Of a DNA stretch of 48,254 nucleotides, positions 26,101-35,132 are shown in pieces (position 1 is the first letter of the stretch; every line of letters begins with the position of its first letter). Below the pieces are notes generated by a model. It was not told the DNA's origin and searched no databases. It was given only the letters and a program-made list of their open reading frames with translations. Origin of the DNA: an uncultured Blautia sp. (GTDB lineage: Bacteria > Bacillota > Clostridia > Lachnospirales > Lachnospiraceae); assembly GCA_900540785.1 (NCBI GenBank), contig UQHF01000027.1, positions 1 to 48,254 of the forward strand, in the 5' to 3' direction. The position numbers were made by a program, and so were the translations under genes.

Positions 26101-27042
26101 TTATTCGTTTTTATTATCCACATCAAATAAGGCGTTTACAAAGGCGTCCGCATCAAACTTCTGTAAATCATCAATGCTTTCTCCCACTCCTATATATTTT
26201 ACAGGAATGTCCAGTTCCGACTGGATTGCCACTGCAATACCGCCCTTTGCTGTTCCGTCCAGCTTTGTAAGAATAATACCATTTACGTTTGCCACTTCAG
26301 AAAACTGTTTTGCCTGGGCAAGCGCATTCTGTCCTGTTGTTCCATCGAGAACAACGAGCGTTTCCAGATATGCCTCAGAATATTCTTTTGCCAAAATTCT
26401 GTAAATTTTCTCAAGCTCTGCCATAAGATTTTTCTTATTGTGAAGGCGCCCTGCTGTGTCACAGATCAGGACATCTGCATTTCTCGCTTTTGCGGCTGCA
26501 ACTGCATCATACACAACAGACGCCGGGTCTGCCCCTGACTGTCCGCCAATAATATCAACGCCTGCCCGGTTCGCCCACTGGGTAAGCTGCTCTCCCGCTG
26601 CCGCACGGAAGGTATCTGCCGCTGCAAGCACTACTTTTTTTCCCTGGTCCTTTAATTTTCCTGCCAGTTTTCCAACCGATGTTGTTTTTCCCACACCGTT
26701 TACACCGATGACAAGAATTACTGATTTTCTGTCCTCAAAAGCATATTCTGTACTGTCCACATACATCTGTTTTTTAATGCTGTCGATCAAGAGCTGCTTA
26801 CATTCCATCGGCTCTTTAATATGCTGCTCTGCAACCTGCTCCTTTAAATTTTCCAGGATAGATGTTGTGGCATTGATCCCTATATCGCCCATGATCAGGA
26901 TTTCTTCCAGTTCTTCATAAAAATCTTCATCAATACTGGAATATCCCTTAAAAATAGAATCAAACCCTGCCACAATATTGTCGCGTGTTTTTGTCAAACC
27001 ACTGACAAGGCGTTTAAAAAAGCCTTTTTTCTCCTCTGCCAT
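26101..27042 (-). CDS. ftsY: Signal recognition particle receptor FtsY
   Basis: 313 aa SRP GTPase receptor that docks ribosome-SRP complexes at the membrane. NG domain with G1 GVNGVGKTTSVGKLAG, DTFRAAAGEQL, G3 DTAGR and G4 TKLDGTAKGG, ending GESIDDLQKFD. The acidic A domain is almost absent (basic amphipathic MAEEKKGFFKRL start), as usual in Firmicutes. Starts behind AGGAGG, 12 nt after smc. Confidence 0.97.
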   Translation of the reverse strand: MAEEKKGFFKRLVSGLTKTRDNIVAGFDSIFKGYSSIDEDFYEELEEILIMGDIGINATTSILENLKEQVAEQHIKEPMECKQLLIDSIKKQMYVDSTEYAFEDRKSVILVIGVNGVGKTTSVGKLAGKLKDQGKKVVLAAADTFRAAAGEQLTQWANRAGVDIIGGQSGADPASVVYDAVAAAKARNADVLICDTAGRLHNKKNLMAELEKIYRILAKEYSEAYLETLVVLDGTTGQNALAQAKQFSEVANVNGIILTKLDGTAKGGIAVAIQSELDIPVKYIGVGESIDDLQKFDADAFVNALFDVDNKNE

Positions 27043-27054
27043 ATTTCCTCCTCA

Positions 27055-30000
27055 TTACTGTGTCAACTGATTTTCGACTAAATCTACAGAAACAAGTGTC
27101 GAAACACCTTTTTCCTGCATGGTGATACCATAAAGGCGGTCTGCCGCATTCATGGTACCGCGTCTATGTGTTATTATAATAAATTGTGTGTTTTTCGTCA
27201 ACTTCTGAAGATACCCTGCAAACCGTCCTACATTGGAATCGTCAAGTGCCGCCTCAATTTCATCAAGAAGACAGAAGGGGGACGGCTTTAAATTCTGAAT
27301 TGCAAAAAGAAGAGCGATCGCTGTAAGCGCCTTCTCCCCACCGGAAAGCTGCATCATATTCTGAAGTTTTTTCCCGGGCGGCTGAGAAATAATACGGATT
27401 CCTGCCTCAAGAATGTCCTCATCTTCAGAAAGCTCCAGAGTTCCCTTTCCTCCACCGAAAAGCTCTTTAAAGGCTTTGTCAAATTCTCGCTGGATTTCCC
27501 GGAATTTTTCTGAGAACTGTTTGCGCATTCCCTCGTCCAGTTCTTCTATGATCTGCTCCAGAGTCTTTTCTGCCTGCTGCAGGTCTTCATACTGATCAGA
27601 AAGGAACGTGTGGCGCTCTAAAAGCTCCTTATAATCCTCGATAGCATTTACATTAACGGTTCCGAGACGCCGGATTTCTTCTTTGATCTTTCCGATTTCT
27701 TTTTGCATTTCCTGACGGTCTGTCAGCTCTTCTTTTCTATATTGAAGGGCATTATTCGGAGTAATTTCATACTCCTCCCACATGTAGGAAATCTGCGCTT
27801 CTCTGCTTTCCTCTATTTTTTCTGCCTGACTTTTCAAACGGAAACATTCCTTATCCAGCAGGCTCATCTGACCGGAAAGCGCGTCACGCTTTTCAAAAAA
27901 GGCTTTGTGGCTTTTATTTCTCTCTTCCTTTTCCTCTGTAAGCGCCTGCAGACTGTCTTTTGAGGCTTTCTCTTCCTCCTCAAAATGGGCAATGGTATTT
28001 TTAAACTTCACAATATCCTGACGCTTCTTCTCCATCTCCTCTTTTCCGAGCTTCAGATTTTCCTGAAGCTTCCCGCGCTCCTCTTTATAGGAAGCGATTT
28101 CAGAAGAAAGACGGGAGAGATTTTCCATTGTAAACTGTGTTTTCTGTCCCATAGAGGAAACTTCCAGACGGATATTTTCCAGTTCTTTTAAAGCCTTGCT
28201 CTCCTCACTTTTCCATTCATCCAGCTCCTGCTGCCTTGTTTCGATAAAGGTTTCCAGCTCTTTTTCATCTTTCTGAGATTCTTCCAGTTCTTTTTTTATA
28301 CGGCTGTGATCTTCCTGAACCTCGCGTACCTGCCTCTGCATATCCATCTGGTCTCTCTGCACCTGCAGATACCCTCTCTGAATCTGCTCATTTTTTTCCT
28401 CAAGCTGATTCATGCTCATTTTCGCAGTATTCTGTTCGATATACTGGAGGCGCAGTTTTTCTTTAAAATCTGCAATGGTATCACGGATCACATTTCTTCT
28501 GCTTCTGTTCTCATCAATGGAATGCTGTATTTCTTCCAGCTCTGTTTTCAGGGAAGATACTTTCTTTTCCAGTTCTTCAATCTCTCTTTTTCTTCCAAGA
28601 AGATTGCTGTTGTTTCGAAAAGCGCCGCCCGTCATGGAACCGCCGGGACTTAAAGACTCTCCCTCTGTTGTTACCATTCGAAGGGTATGCCTGTATTTTC
28701 TCCCGATGGCAATGGCATGGTCAATATGATCCACTACGAGAACTCTTCCCAGAAGATACCGGATCACGCCCTGGTATCTGGGTGATGTATTTACAAGCTC
28801 GCTTGCAAGACCGATTACCCCTTCCTCCTTCAACGCTTCTTTCTGAGGAAACTCTCCCCTTGCATTTACACTGCTTAAAGGAAGGAAGGTGGCGCGTCCG
28901 AAACGGTTTTTCTTTAAAAATTCAATCATTTGCTTGGCAGTCTGTTCATTGTCTGTGACAATATTCTGAATGCTGCCTCCAAGCGCCGTCTCAATGGCAA
29001 TTTCATAATCCTTATTTACCTGGATCAGATCTGCCACTACTCCTTCGATTCCTGGAACCCTTTCTTTCTGCTCCATCACCCTTCGGATACTGTTTCCGTA
29101 ACCATCGTAGCGTTCCGCCATATTTTTAAGCGAATCCAGCCTGGACGCTTCTCTGTGATACGCAGCCTGTCCCGCCTCCATCTGTGCATTCTGATTCTTT
29201 AACTGTCCCTGAATGGAATAGACTTCTTCCTCAAGCCGCTTACATTCTTCATTCATTTCTTCGATCAGGGCAGTGATTGCCTCGTATTTTGCAGAAGCCC
29301 TTTTCATGGCGCCGGACTGCTCCTCCTCCTCGCTTTTCAGCTTGAGGATTTTCTGGCTCAATTCTGCTTTGCGGATACCGATCTGCTCCATCATGGTATC
29401 GAAGCGCTGGGCTTTTCCTTTTGTTGTGGCACGGGTATTTAAAATTTCAATAATCTCGTTTTTTCCATCTTCCACAGCAGCGCTGCATTCCCGTATATTT
29501 TCCTGAATATTGGAGAGCGCCTCTTCTTTTTTCTTCATCTGCTTTTTCATTTCAGATGTTTTTTCTTTTAAAAGCTCTCCCTCTTCCTGCTGTTCTTTTT
29601 TCGCTTCCTCTTTTTTAGAAAGTTCTTCTGCAATAGCAGAAAGACGGCTTTCGTAATGCTCCTGATTCTGCTCTCCTGCAAGAAGCTGTTCATTTAAGAC
29701 ATTGATCTGTCCTTCCATCTGCTGTTTCTGAAGAGCTTTCCCCTGGGTTTCTTCCCGGAGAGCCTCCATTTTCTGTTCCAGACTTTCCAGCTCTTTTTCC
29801 AGACGCTCATATTCTTCTTTCGTCTTTTCGTAAGCCCCGCTTGTTTCCTGAAGCTGGTGTTCTGCAGTTTTTGTTTTTTCCTCCAGCTCTTTTAAGAGAT
29901 TTTCTGTATGCTCGTTTTCTGCAAGAAAAAGATTTACGTCCAGTTCCTTTAACGCTTCTCTTTTTCCAAGATAGATTTTCGCTGTTTCCGCCTGTTTTTC

Positions 30001-30615
30001 AAGAGGCGTAAGCTGTCTTGTAAGCTCGCTTAATATATCGGTTACGCGGACAAGGTTCTGCTGTTCTTCTTCCAGCTTTTTGATGGTCGTATTTTTTCTT
30101 CTCTTAAATTTTACAATTCCTGCCGCCTCGTCAAAAAGCTCTCTTCGCTCTTCCGGTTTTCCGCTTAAAATTTTATCAATCTGACCCTGCCCGATAATGG
30201 AATATCCTTCCTTTCCGATACCGGTATCGTAAAACATCTCATGAATATCCTTCAGCCTGCAGGCGCTTCCGTTAATCAGATATTCGCTTTCACCGGAACG
30301 GTAGAGCCGCCTTGTGACAGTTACCTCCTGAAAATCTACAGGAAGTTTATGGTCGGAATTGTCGAGAGTGATGGCTACCGAGGCAAAGCTTAATGGCTTT
30401 CTTGTCTCTGTCCCGGAAAAAATAACATCCTGCATATTTCCACCACGAAGCTGTTTGGCACTCTGCTCTCCCAGCACCCACCGGACAGCATCTCCCACAT
30501 TGCTTTTTCCGCTTCCATTTGGTCCTACAATGCCTGTGATCCCATTATGAAATTCAAAGTTTATTTTCTGCGCAAAGGACTTAAAGCCCTGCACTTCAAT
30601 GTTTTTTAAATACAT
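27055..30615 (-). CDS. smc: Chromosome segregation protein SMC
   Basis: 1186 aa. Walker A GPNGSGKS at 31-38; two long coiled-coil arms (~170-500 and ~670-1000); a hinge near 515-650 containing GVVADLIQV and the glycine-rich GGSMTGGAF region; C-terminal signature LSGGEKALTAIALLFAI and Walker B FCLLDEIEAALDD. The full-length protein dimerises through the hinge and acts with ScpA/ScpB in chromosome organisation. It is flanked by rnc (10-nt gap) and ftsY (12-nt gap), the standard Firmicute order. Confidence 0.98.
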   Translation of the reverse strand: MYLKNIEVQGFKSFAQKINFEFHNGITGIVGPNGSGKSNVGDAVRWVLGEQSAKQLRGGNMQDVIFSGTETRKPLSFASVAITLDNSDHKLPVDFQEVTVTRRLYRSGESEYLINGSACRLKDIHEMFYDTGIGKEGYSIIGQGQIDKILSGKPEERRELFDEAAGIVKFKRRKNTTIKKLEEEQQNLVRVTDILSELTRQLTPLEKQAETAKIYLGKREALKELDVNLFLAENEHTENLLKELEEKTKTAEHQLQETSGAYEKTKEEYERLEKELESLEQKMEALREETQGKALQKQQMEGQINVLNEQLLAGEQNQEHYESRLSAIAEELSKKEEAKKEQQEEGELLKEKTSEMKKQMKKKEEALSNIQENIRECSAAVEDGKNEIIEILNTRATTKGKAQRFDTMMEQIGIRKAELSQKILKLKSEEEEQSGAMKRASAKYEAITALIEEMNEECKRLEEEVYSIQGQLKNQNAQMEAGQAAYHREASRLDSLKNMAERYDGYGNSIRRVMEQKERVPGIEGVVADLIQVNKDYEIAIETALGGSIQNIVTDNEQTAKQMIEFLKKNRFGRATFLPLSSVNARGEFPQKEALKEEGVIGLASELVNTSPRYQGVIRYLLGRVLVVDHIDHAIAIGRKYRHTLRMVTTEGESLSPGGSMTGGAFRNNSNLLGRKREIEELEKKVSSLKTELEEIQHSIDENRSRRNVIRDTIADFKEKLRLQYIEQNTAKMSMNQLEEKNEQIQRGYLQVQRDQMDMQRQVREVQEDHSRIKKELEESQKDEKELETFIETRQQELDEWKSEESKALKELENIRLEVSSMGQKTQFTMENLSRLSSEIASYKEERGKLQENLKLGKEEMEKKRQDIVKFKNTIAHFEEEEKASKDSLQALTEEKEERNKSHKAFFEKRDALSGQMSLLDKECFRLKSQAEKIEESREAQISYMWEEYEITPNNALQYRKEELTDRQEMQKEIGKIKEEIRRLGTVNVNAIEDYKELLERHTFLSDQYEDLQQAEKTLEQIIEELDEGMRKQFSEKFREIQREFDKAFKELFGGGKGTLELSEDEDILEAGIRIISQPPGKKLQNMMQLSGGEKALTAIALLFAIQNLKPSPFCLLDEIEAALDDSNVGRFAGYLQKLTKNTQFIIITHRRGTMNAADRLYGITMQEKGVSTLVSVDLVENQLTQ

Positions 30616-30625
30616 ATTCCACCTG

Positions 30626-31309
30626 TTATTGTTTTATCCTGCGTATTGCTTCATAGGCAGCCGCCTGCTCCGCCGCTTTTTTTGTGTGTCCTTTTCCTCT
30701 TCCCATTGCCGTTCCATTTACAAGAGCGCTGACTGTAAAGCTTTTATTATGATCCGGACCTTCCTCTTTGATAAGCTGATATTCCACAGGCTGTCCTCCG
30801 TTTTCCTGAACGATTTCCTGCAGGATGGTCTTGCTATCATAAAAGAGCTGTTTATGCTCTATGTCATTCAGAATAAATTTCAGTACAAACTCCTTTGCGC
30901 TAGCAAAACCACCGTCCAGATAAATTGCTCCAAGAAGAGCCTCTGTCGCATCTGAGACAATGGAATCCCGGTTTCTTCCCCCTGTCATATCCTCTCCTTT
31001 TCCAAGAAGGAGATATTCCGGAAGCCCAAACTCTCTGGCACAGTAGGCAAGACTGGGCTCACATACAAGACTGGCACGTTTTTTTGTAAGCTCTCCCTCC
31101 GGAACCTTCGGATATGCAGCAAAGAGAAAGTCACTGCTGATAAGCTCAAGGACTGCATCGCCCAGAAACTCCAGACGTTCATTACAGCCTGCTTTTCCCA
31201 GTTTTTTTTCATTGGCATAGGAACTGTGTGTCATTGCCTGAGAAAGCAGTCGTTTATTCTCAAATGTATATCCGATAATTTCTTCCAGTTTTTTAAGATC
31301 TCTCTCCAT
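30626..31309 (-). CDS. rnc: Ribonuclease III
   Basis: 227 aa. Catalytic signature ERLEFLGDAVLELISSDFLF (Glu/Asp metal ligands) and DATEALLGAIYLDGG with the second Glu; C-terminal dsRNA-binding domain from ~155 (LQEIVQENGGQPVEYQL ... GKGHTKKAAEQAAA). Processes rRNA and structured RNAs. Lies between acpP and smc. Confidence 0.97.
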   Translation of the reverse strand: MERDLKKLEEIIGYTFENKRLLSQAMTHSSYANEKKLGKAGCNERLEFLGDAVLELISSDFLFAAYPKVPEGELTKKRASLVCEPSLAYCAREFGLPEYLLLGKGEDMTGGRNRDSIVSDATEALLGAIYLDGGFASAKEFVLKFILNDIEHKQLFYDSKTILQEIVQENGGQPVEYQLIKEEGPDHNKSFTVSALVNGTAMGRGKGHTKKAAEQAAAYEAIRRIKQ

Positions 31310-31325
31310 AATTTTTTTGTTCCTT

Positions 31326-31565
31326 TCACCCTTTGATCAGACGGCGAAGGAGTGAAACAGCATCTCCCACTGTCTGGATCTCCTCCGCGTCTTTTTCTTC
31401 AATTTCAATATCATACGTTTCTTCCAGACAGAGAAGAATCTGGAACAGATCCAGAGAATCTGCCCCAAGGTCATCTACAAATCCAGAGGATTCTGTGATT
31501 TCCTCCCTGTCGATATGAAGAATTTCTTCTATGATCTCTTTCAGCTTTTCAAATTCCAATTTCAA
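31326..31565 (-). CDS. acpP: Acyl carrier protein
   Basis: 79 aa acidic helical protein with the phosphopantetheine site DDLGADSLDLFQ (serine in the DSL motif). Overlaps the plsX stop by 4 nt (ATGA), so it is translationally coupled. Leu-Phe-Gln after DSL, instead of the common Val-Glu-Leu, is a mild variation. Confidence 0.95.
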   Translation of the reverse strand: MKLEFEKLKEIIEEILHIDREEITESSGFVDDLGADSLDLFQILLCLEETYDIEIEEKDAEEIQTVGDAVSLLRRLIKG

Positions 31566-32575
31566 TCTCCCTCGTTGATATGTTCTGCAATCTTTTCATT
31601 AATCTGCTGCTGTTTGAAATCCACACACTGGAAAATAGCATTCTTTATTTCTACAGAAGACGCGCTTCCATGCGTTTTTACCACAAGCCCTTTCAGTCCC
31701 AGAAGCGGCGCGCCGCCGTGCTTTGTAGTATCAAATTCTTTTAATGTCTCCTTTAATGCCGGCTTAATAAGAAGTGCTCCCATTTTGCTTCTCGTATTTT
31801 TCATCATACCGCCCTTGATCTTACTCATAAGAGTCGCTGCAAGTCCCTCATAAAGCTTTAAAATCACATTTCCCACAAAAGCTTCACATACGATAACATC
31901 TGCATATCCGGAAGGAATGTCTCTCGCCTCAATGCTTCCGATAAAATTAATACCCTTACATGCCTTTAAAAGAGGAAACGTTTCTTTTACAAGAGCATTT
32001 CCCTTTTCTTCTTCTGCTCCGTTATTTACAATGGCAACTCTCGGATTTTTGATTCCCACAATATGTTCCATGTAAATAGCCCCCATTTTTGCAAACTGCA
32101 CAAGATGGGAAGGGCGGGCATCTACATTTGCTCCGCAGTCTACAAGAAGAGAAACGCCCTCTGCTGTTGGAATCAGCGGAGCCAGTGGCGGACGTTCCAC
32201 CCCTTTGCTCCTTCCTACGATCACCTGTCCTCCTACAAGAACTGCACCGGAGCTTCCGGAAGAAACAAAGGCGTCAGCCTCCTGTTTTTTTACCATATTC
32301 AGACCAACTACAATAGAAGAATCTTTTTTCTTACGAATTGCCATAACAGGAGGTTCTGCTGTCTCGATCACTTCTGTTGTGGGAACAATGTGAATCCGTT
32401 CTTTTGGAGCGGAAGTATATTTTTCCAGTTCTTTTTCAATTACATCTTTATTTCCTGTAAGAATGACTTCTATATCACTGCGCTCTTCTACAGCTGCTGC
32501 CGCTGCTTTTACCGGTTCTGCCGGCGCGTTGTCGCCGCCCATAGCATCCACTACTACTTTTACTGTCTCTGACAT
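31562..32575 (-). CDS. plsX: Phosphate acyltransferase PlsX
   Basis: 337 aa; makes acyl-phosphate from acyl-ACP for phospholipid synthesis. Starts VKVVVDAMGGDNAP, the family signature, with SGSSGAVLVGG, FVGNVILK and the C-terminal GAPLLGLKG also present. First gene of the plsX-acpP-rnc-smc-ftsY operon, behind AGGAGG and the promoter at 32613-32642. Confidence 0.96.
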   Translation of the reverse strand: MSETVKVVVDAMGGDNAPAEPVKAAAAAVEERSDIEVILTGNKDVIEKELEKYTSAPKERIHIVPTTEVIETAEPPVMAIRKKKDSSIVVGLNMVKKQEADAFVSSGSSGAVLVGGQVIVGRSKGVERPPLAPLIPTAEGVSLLVDCGANVDARPSHLVQFAKMGAIYMEHIVGIKNPRVAIVNNGAEEEKGNALVKETFPLLKACKGINFIGSIEARDIPSGYADVIVCEAFVGNVILKLYEGLAATLMSKIKGGMMKNTRSKMGALLIKPALKETLKEFDTTKHGGAPLLGLKGLVVKTHGSASSVEIKNAIFQCVDFKQQQINEKIAEHINEGD

Positions 32576-32612
32576 GTTTTTTTCCTCCTGTTTTCTATTG
32601 CAACTGCCATAT

Positions 32613-32642
32613 ATGATACTCGATTTTTATAGAAAAAGTCAA
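32613..32642 (-). promoter_or_regulatory. Promoter of the plsX-acpP-rnc-smc-ftsY operon
   Basis: Minus-strand TTGACT (32637-32642), 18-nt spacer, TATCAT (32613-32618). The -35 box overlaps the stop codon of the upstream NUDIX gene. Confidence 0.5.
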
Positions 32643-33115
32643 TAGGAAAGCGCCTTTCCATCAAGAACTGCCTCCATAAGACTGTCCCCTTCGTAACGGA
32701 GCTTTAACGAGAAAAACGGAGCGTTTTCTGCCATAAGGCGAAGAAAAATCTTATCTCCAGTCCAAAGGTTCAGATTTTCTATTTCTGATTTTTTTACCCA
32801 TTTAAGGGTTCCCTCGTCACAATCACTTAATTCTCCCGTAAAGCCTTCCGCTGTGTAAAGGCACATATATTCTGTTCCATATCCCTTCTGCGTAAAGGTA
32901 ACAATCCCGCGGAACTTCCAGGAAGTAAGGGTAAGACCTGTCTCTTCTTTTACTTCTCTTAAAAGACATTCCTCCGGACTTTCTCCCTCCTCAAAGTGAC
33001 CTCCTACTCCAATCCATTTATCCTTATTTACATCATTTTTCTTTGATACCCGATGAAGCATAAGATAAGAATCTTCTTTTTCTATGTAACAAAGAGTTGT
33101 CATGGGACTTCTCAT
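32639..33115 (-). CDS. NUDIX hydrolase (MutT/8-oxo-dGTPase-like)
   Basis: 158 aa. Complete Nudix box GGHFEEGESPEECLLREVKEE (GX5EX7REUXEEXGU form, residues ~38-60), preceded by KWIGVGG as in 8-oxo-dGTP diphosphatases. Hydrolyses nucleoside diphosphate-X compounds; the substrate is inferred. Start overlaps the ABC-F stop by 4 nt (ATGA), so it is coupled to that gene. Confidence 0.9.
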   Translation of the reverse strand: MRSPMTTLCYIEKEDSYLMLHRVSKKNDVNKDKWIGVGGHFEEGESPEECLLREVKEETGLTLTSWKFRGIVTFTQKGYGTEYMCLYTAEGFTGELSDCDEGTLKWVKKSEIENLNLWTGDKIFLRLMAENAPFFSLKLRYEGDSLMEAVLDGKALSY

Positions 33116-34935
33116 AATCCTTCCTCCTTTTCGTTTTTCTGGGCTTCAATGCGCTCTGCCAGATCATTTAAGTAAACCCATCTGTCCATTTTTTCTTCCA
33201 GAGCTTTTTCTGCCTTTTCTTTTTCTTCTACAATCTCACGGAGTTTTCCGGAATTGGTAGCGTTTTTCATCATATCCTCCTCAAGAGAGGCGATTTTTTC
33301 TTCCAGCTTTTCTATGTCCTCATCGATCGTCTCAAATTCTCGCTCTTCTTTATAAGAAAATTTGAGCTTTTCCTTCCGGTTCTGTTTCCAGTCGTTTCTG
33401 GAAGGTTTATTCTCTTTTACAGGAGAGCTTTCCTCTGCAGACACATCCACCTGTTTTCTTTTTCTTGCCTCCAGATAATCTGTATATCCTCCTTCATATT
33501 GCACAAGATGACCGTCTCCCTCAAAAGCGAAAATCCGGTCTGCCATGTTGTCAAGAAAATACCGGTCATGGGAAACCGCAACCACGATTCCGGCAAAGGA
33601 ATCCAGATAATCTTCAAGAATGGTAAGAGTAGGAATATCAATATCATTGCTTGGCTCATCAAGAAGAAGGACGTTTGGCGCCTCCATAAGCACCTTCAGA
33701 AGATAAAGGCGGCGTTTTTCCCCTCCGGAAAGTTTTTCCACAGGCGTATACTGCATGGCCGAATCAAAAAGAAAGCGTTCCAGCATCATGGAAGCACTGA
33801 TTTTTCCATCTTTTGTGGGAATATATTCCGCAACCTCACGTATGTAATCAATGACACGGAGACTTCTGTCCATATCCGGCACTTCCTGAGCAAAATATCC
33901 GATTTTAATGGTATCGCCCCATTCAATTTCTCCTGCATCCGGTTTTAAAATACCGGCGATCATTTTCATGAAAGTGGATTTTCCGCAGCCGTTTGGTCCG
34001 ATAATACCAAGGCGCTGATTGCGGAGAATAATATAAGTAAAATCATCTACTACTTTCTTTTCCCCAAATGATTTGCTTACATGATGAAGCTCAATCGTCT
34101 TTTTGCCCATACGGGTTTCCACAGAATCCATTTCCACTCTCTGGTCTTTTACAGGGGCTGTTCCGTTTTTCAATGCCTCAAGGCGTTCCAGGCGGGCTCT
34201 CTGCTTTGTGCTTCTTGCTCGACAGCCGCGTTTTGCCCACTCAAGCTCCATTCTAAGCACGCTCTGACGTTTCCGCTCTCCTGCCAGTTCCATTTCTTCT
34301 CTCTGGGCTTTCAGCTCCAGAAACTTTGAATAATTTGCCTCATAGGAATACAGTTTTCCGTGACTGATCTCCAAAATCTTATTTGTTACCCGGTCAAGGA
34401 AATATCGGTCGTGTGTTACCATGATCAAAGCACCCTTAAATTTCTGAAGGTAATCCTCCAGCCAGGCAGCCATCTCGTTATCAATGTGGTTTGTGGGCTC
34501 GTCAAGAATCAGAACATCCGCCGGATTTACAAGGGTTCTTGCAAGAGCCACTCGTTTTTTCTGTCCTCCGGAAAGATGCTCTATTTTTTCCTCATGGTCT
34601 GTAATTCCAAGTTTATTTAAGACATTTGCTGCCTCACTTGCAGTTGCCCAGTCCTTCTGCCATTTTCCGTCTGCCACATAATCAAGAATCGTGGCATTAG
34701 AAGGAAATTCCGGATTCTGGGGAAGATACGTAATGCGAAGCCCGTTCTGCGTAATGACCTGCCCTTCGTCCGGTTCTTCCAGCCCTGCTATAATTTTTAA
34801 GATGGTAGTTTTCCCGGTTCCATTGATTCCAATAATTCCGATTTTATCCCCCTGGTGGATTCCATAGGAAACATCATCAAAGATTACTTTTTCTCCAAAC
34901 ATTTTGCTTACGTGTTCTATATTTAAAATATTCAT
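33112..34935 (-). CDS. ABC-F family ATPase (Uup-type)
   Basis: 607 aa with two ABC cassettes and no membrane helices. Cassette 1: Walker A GINGTGKTT, LSGGQKKRVALA, DEPTNHID. Linker of charged helices ~210-270 (the P-site tRNA-interaction motif region). Cassette 2: GPNGCGKST, LSGGEKRRLYLL, DEPSNDID. C-terminal ~110 residues form a charged coiled coil as in Uup. Such proteins act on ribosomes or branched DNA; a role in antibiotic protection cannot be read from sequence. It is divergent from the CODH-like operon. Confidence 0.93.
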   Translation of the reverse strand: MNILNIEHVSKMFGEKVIFDDVSYGIHQGDKIGIIGINGTGKTTILKIIAGLEEPDEGQVITQNGLRITYLPQNPEFPSNATILDYVADGKWQKDWATASEAANVLNKLGITDHEEKIEHLSGGQKKRVALARTLVNPADVLILDEPTNHIDNEMAAWLEDYLQKFKGALIMVTHDRYFLDRVTNKILEISHGKLYSYEANYSKFLELKAQREEMELAGERKRQSVLRMELEWAKRGCRARSTKQRARLERLEALKNGTAPVKDQRVEMDSVETRMGKKTIELHHVSKSFGEKKVVDDFTYIILRNQRLGIIGPNGCGKSTFMKMIAGILKPDAGEIEWGDTIKIGYFAQEVPDMDRSLRVIDYIREVAEYIPTKDGKISASMMLERFLFDSAMQYTPVEKLSGGEKRRLYLLKVLMEAPNVLLLDEPSNDIDIPTLTILEDYLDSFAGIVVAVSHDRYFLDNMADRIFAFEGDGHLVQYEGGYTDYLEARKRKQVDVSAEESSPVKENKPSRNDWKQNRKEKLKFSYKEEREFETIDEDIEKLEEKIASLEEDMMKNATNSGKLREIVEEKEKAEKALEEKMDRWVYLNDLAERIEAQKNEKEEGL

Positions 34936-35043
34936 TTTCTGTCCTCGCTTTGATTTTGATCCCGTTTTTACACGGTATGTCTAGTATAACATTCCTTTTC
35001 GACAGATTCTACTGTTTTTCCTGGAAATATGTGGTTTTTAATA

Positions 35044-35072
35044 TTGACTTTTTTTGTCAGGTATATTATAAT
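35044..35072 (+). promoter_or_regulatory. Promoter of the CODH-like operon, with inverted repeat
   Basis: TTGACT (35044-35049), 17-nt spacer, perfect TATAAT (35067-35072). An inverted repeat TGAC-N7-GTCA (35045-35059) covers the -35 box and spacer and could be an operator. Confidence 0.75.
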
Positions 35073-35132
35073 ATCTGTTGCTGAATACAAAAATAATTTT
35101 TAAATTTTTATAATTTCAAGGAGGAAATACTT

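Noticed and set aside
26456..26920. 154-aa plus-strand open frame within ftsY
   Set aside because: Antisense shadow of the conserved SRP GTPase domain.
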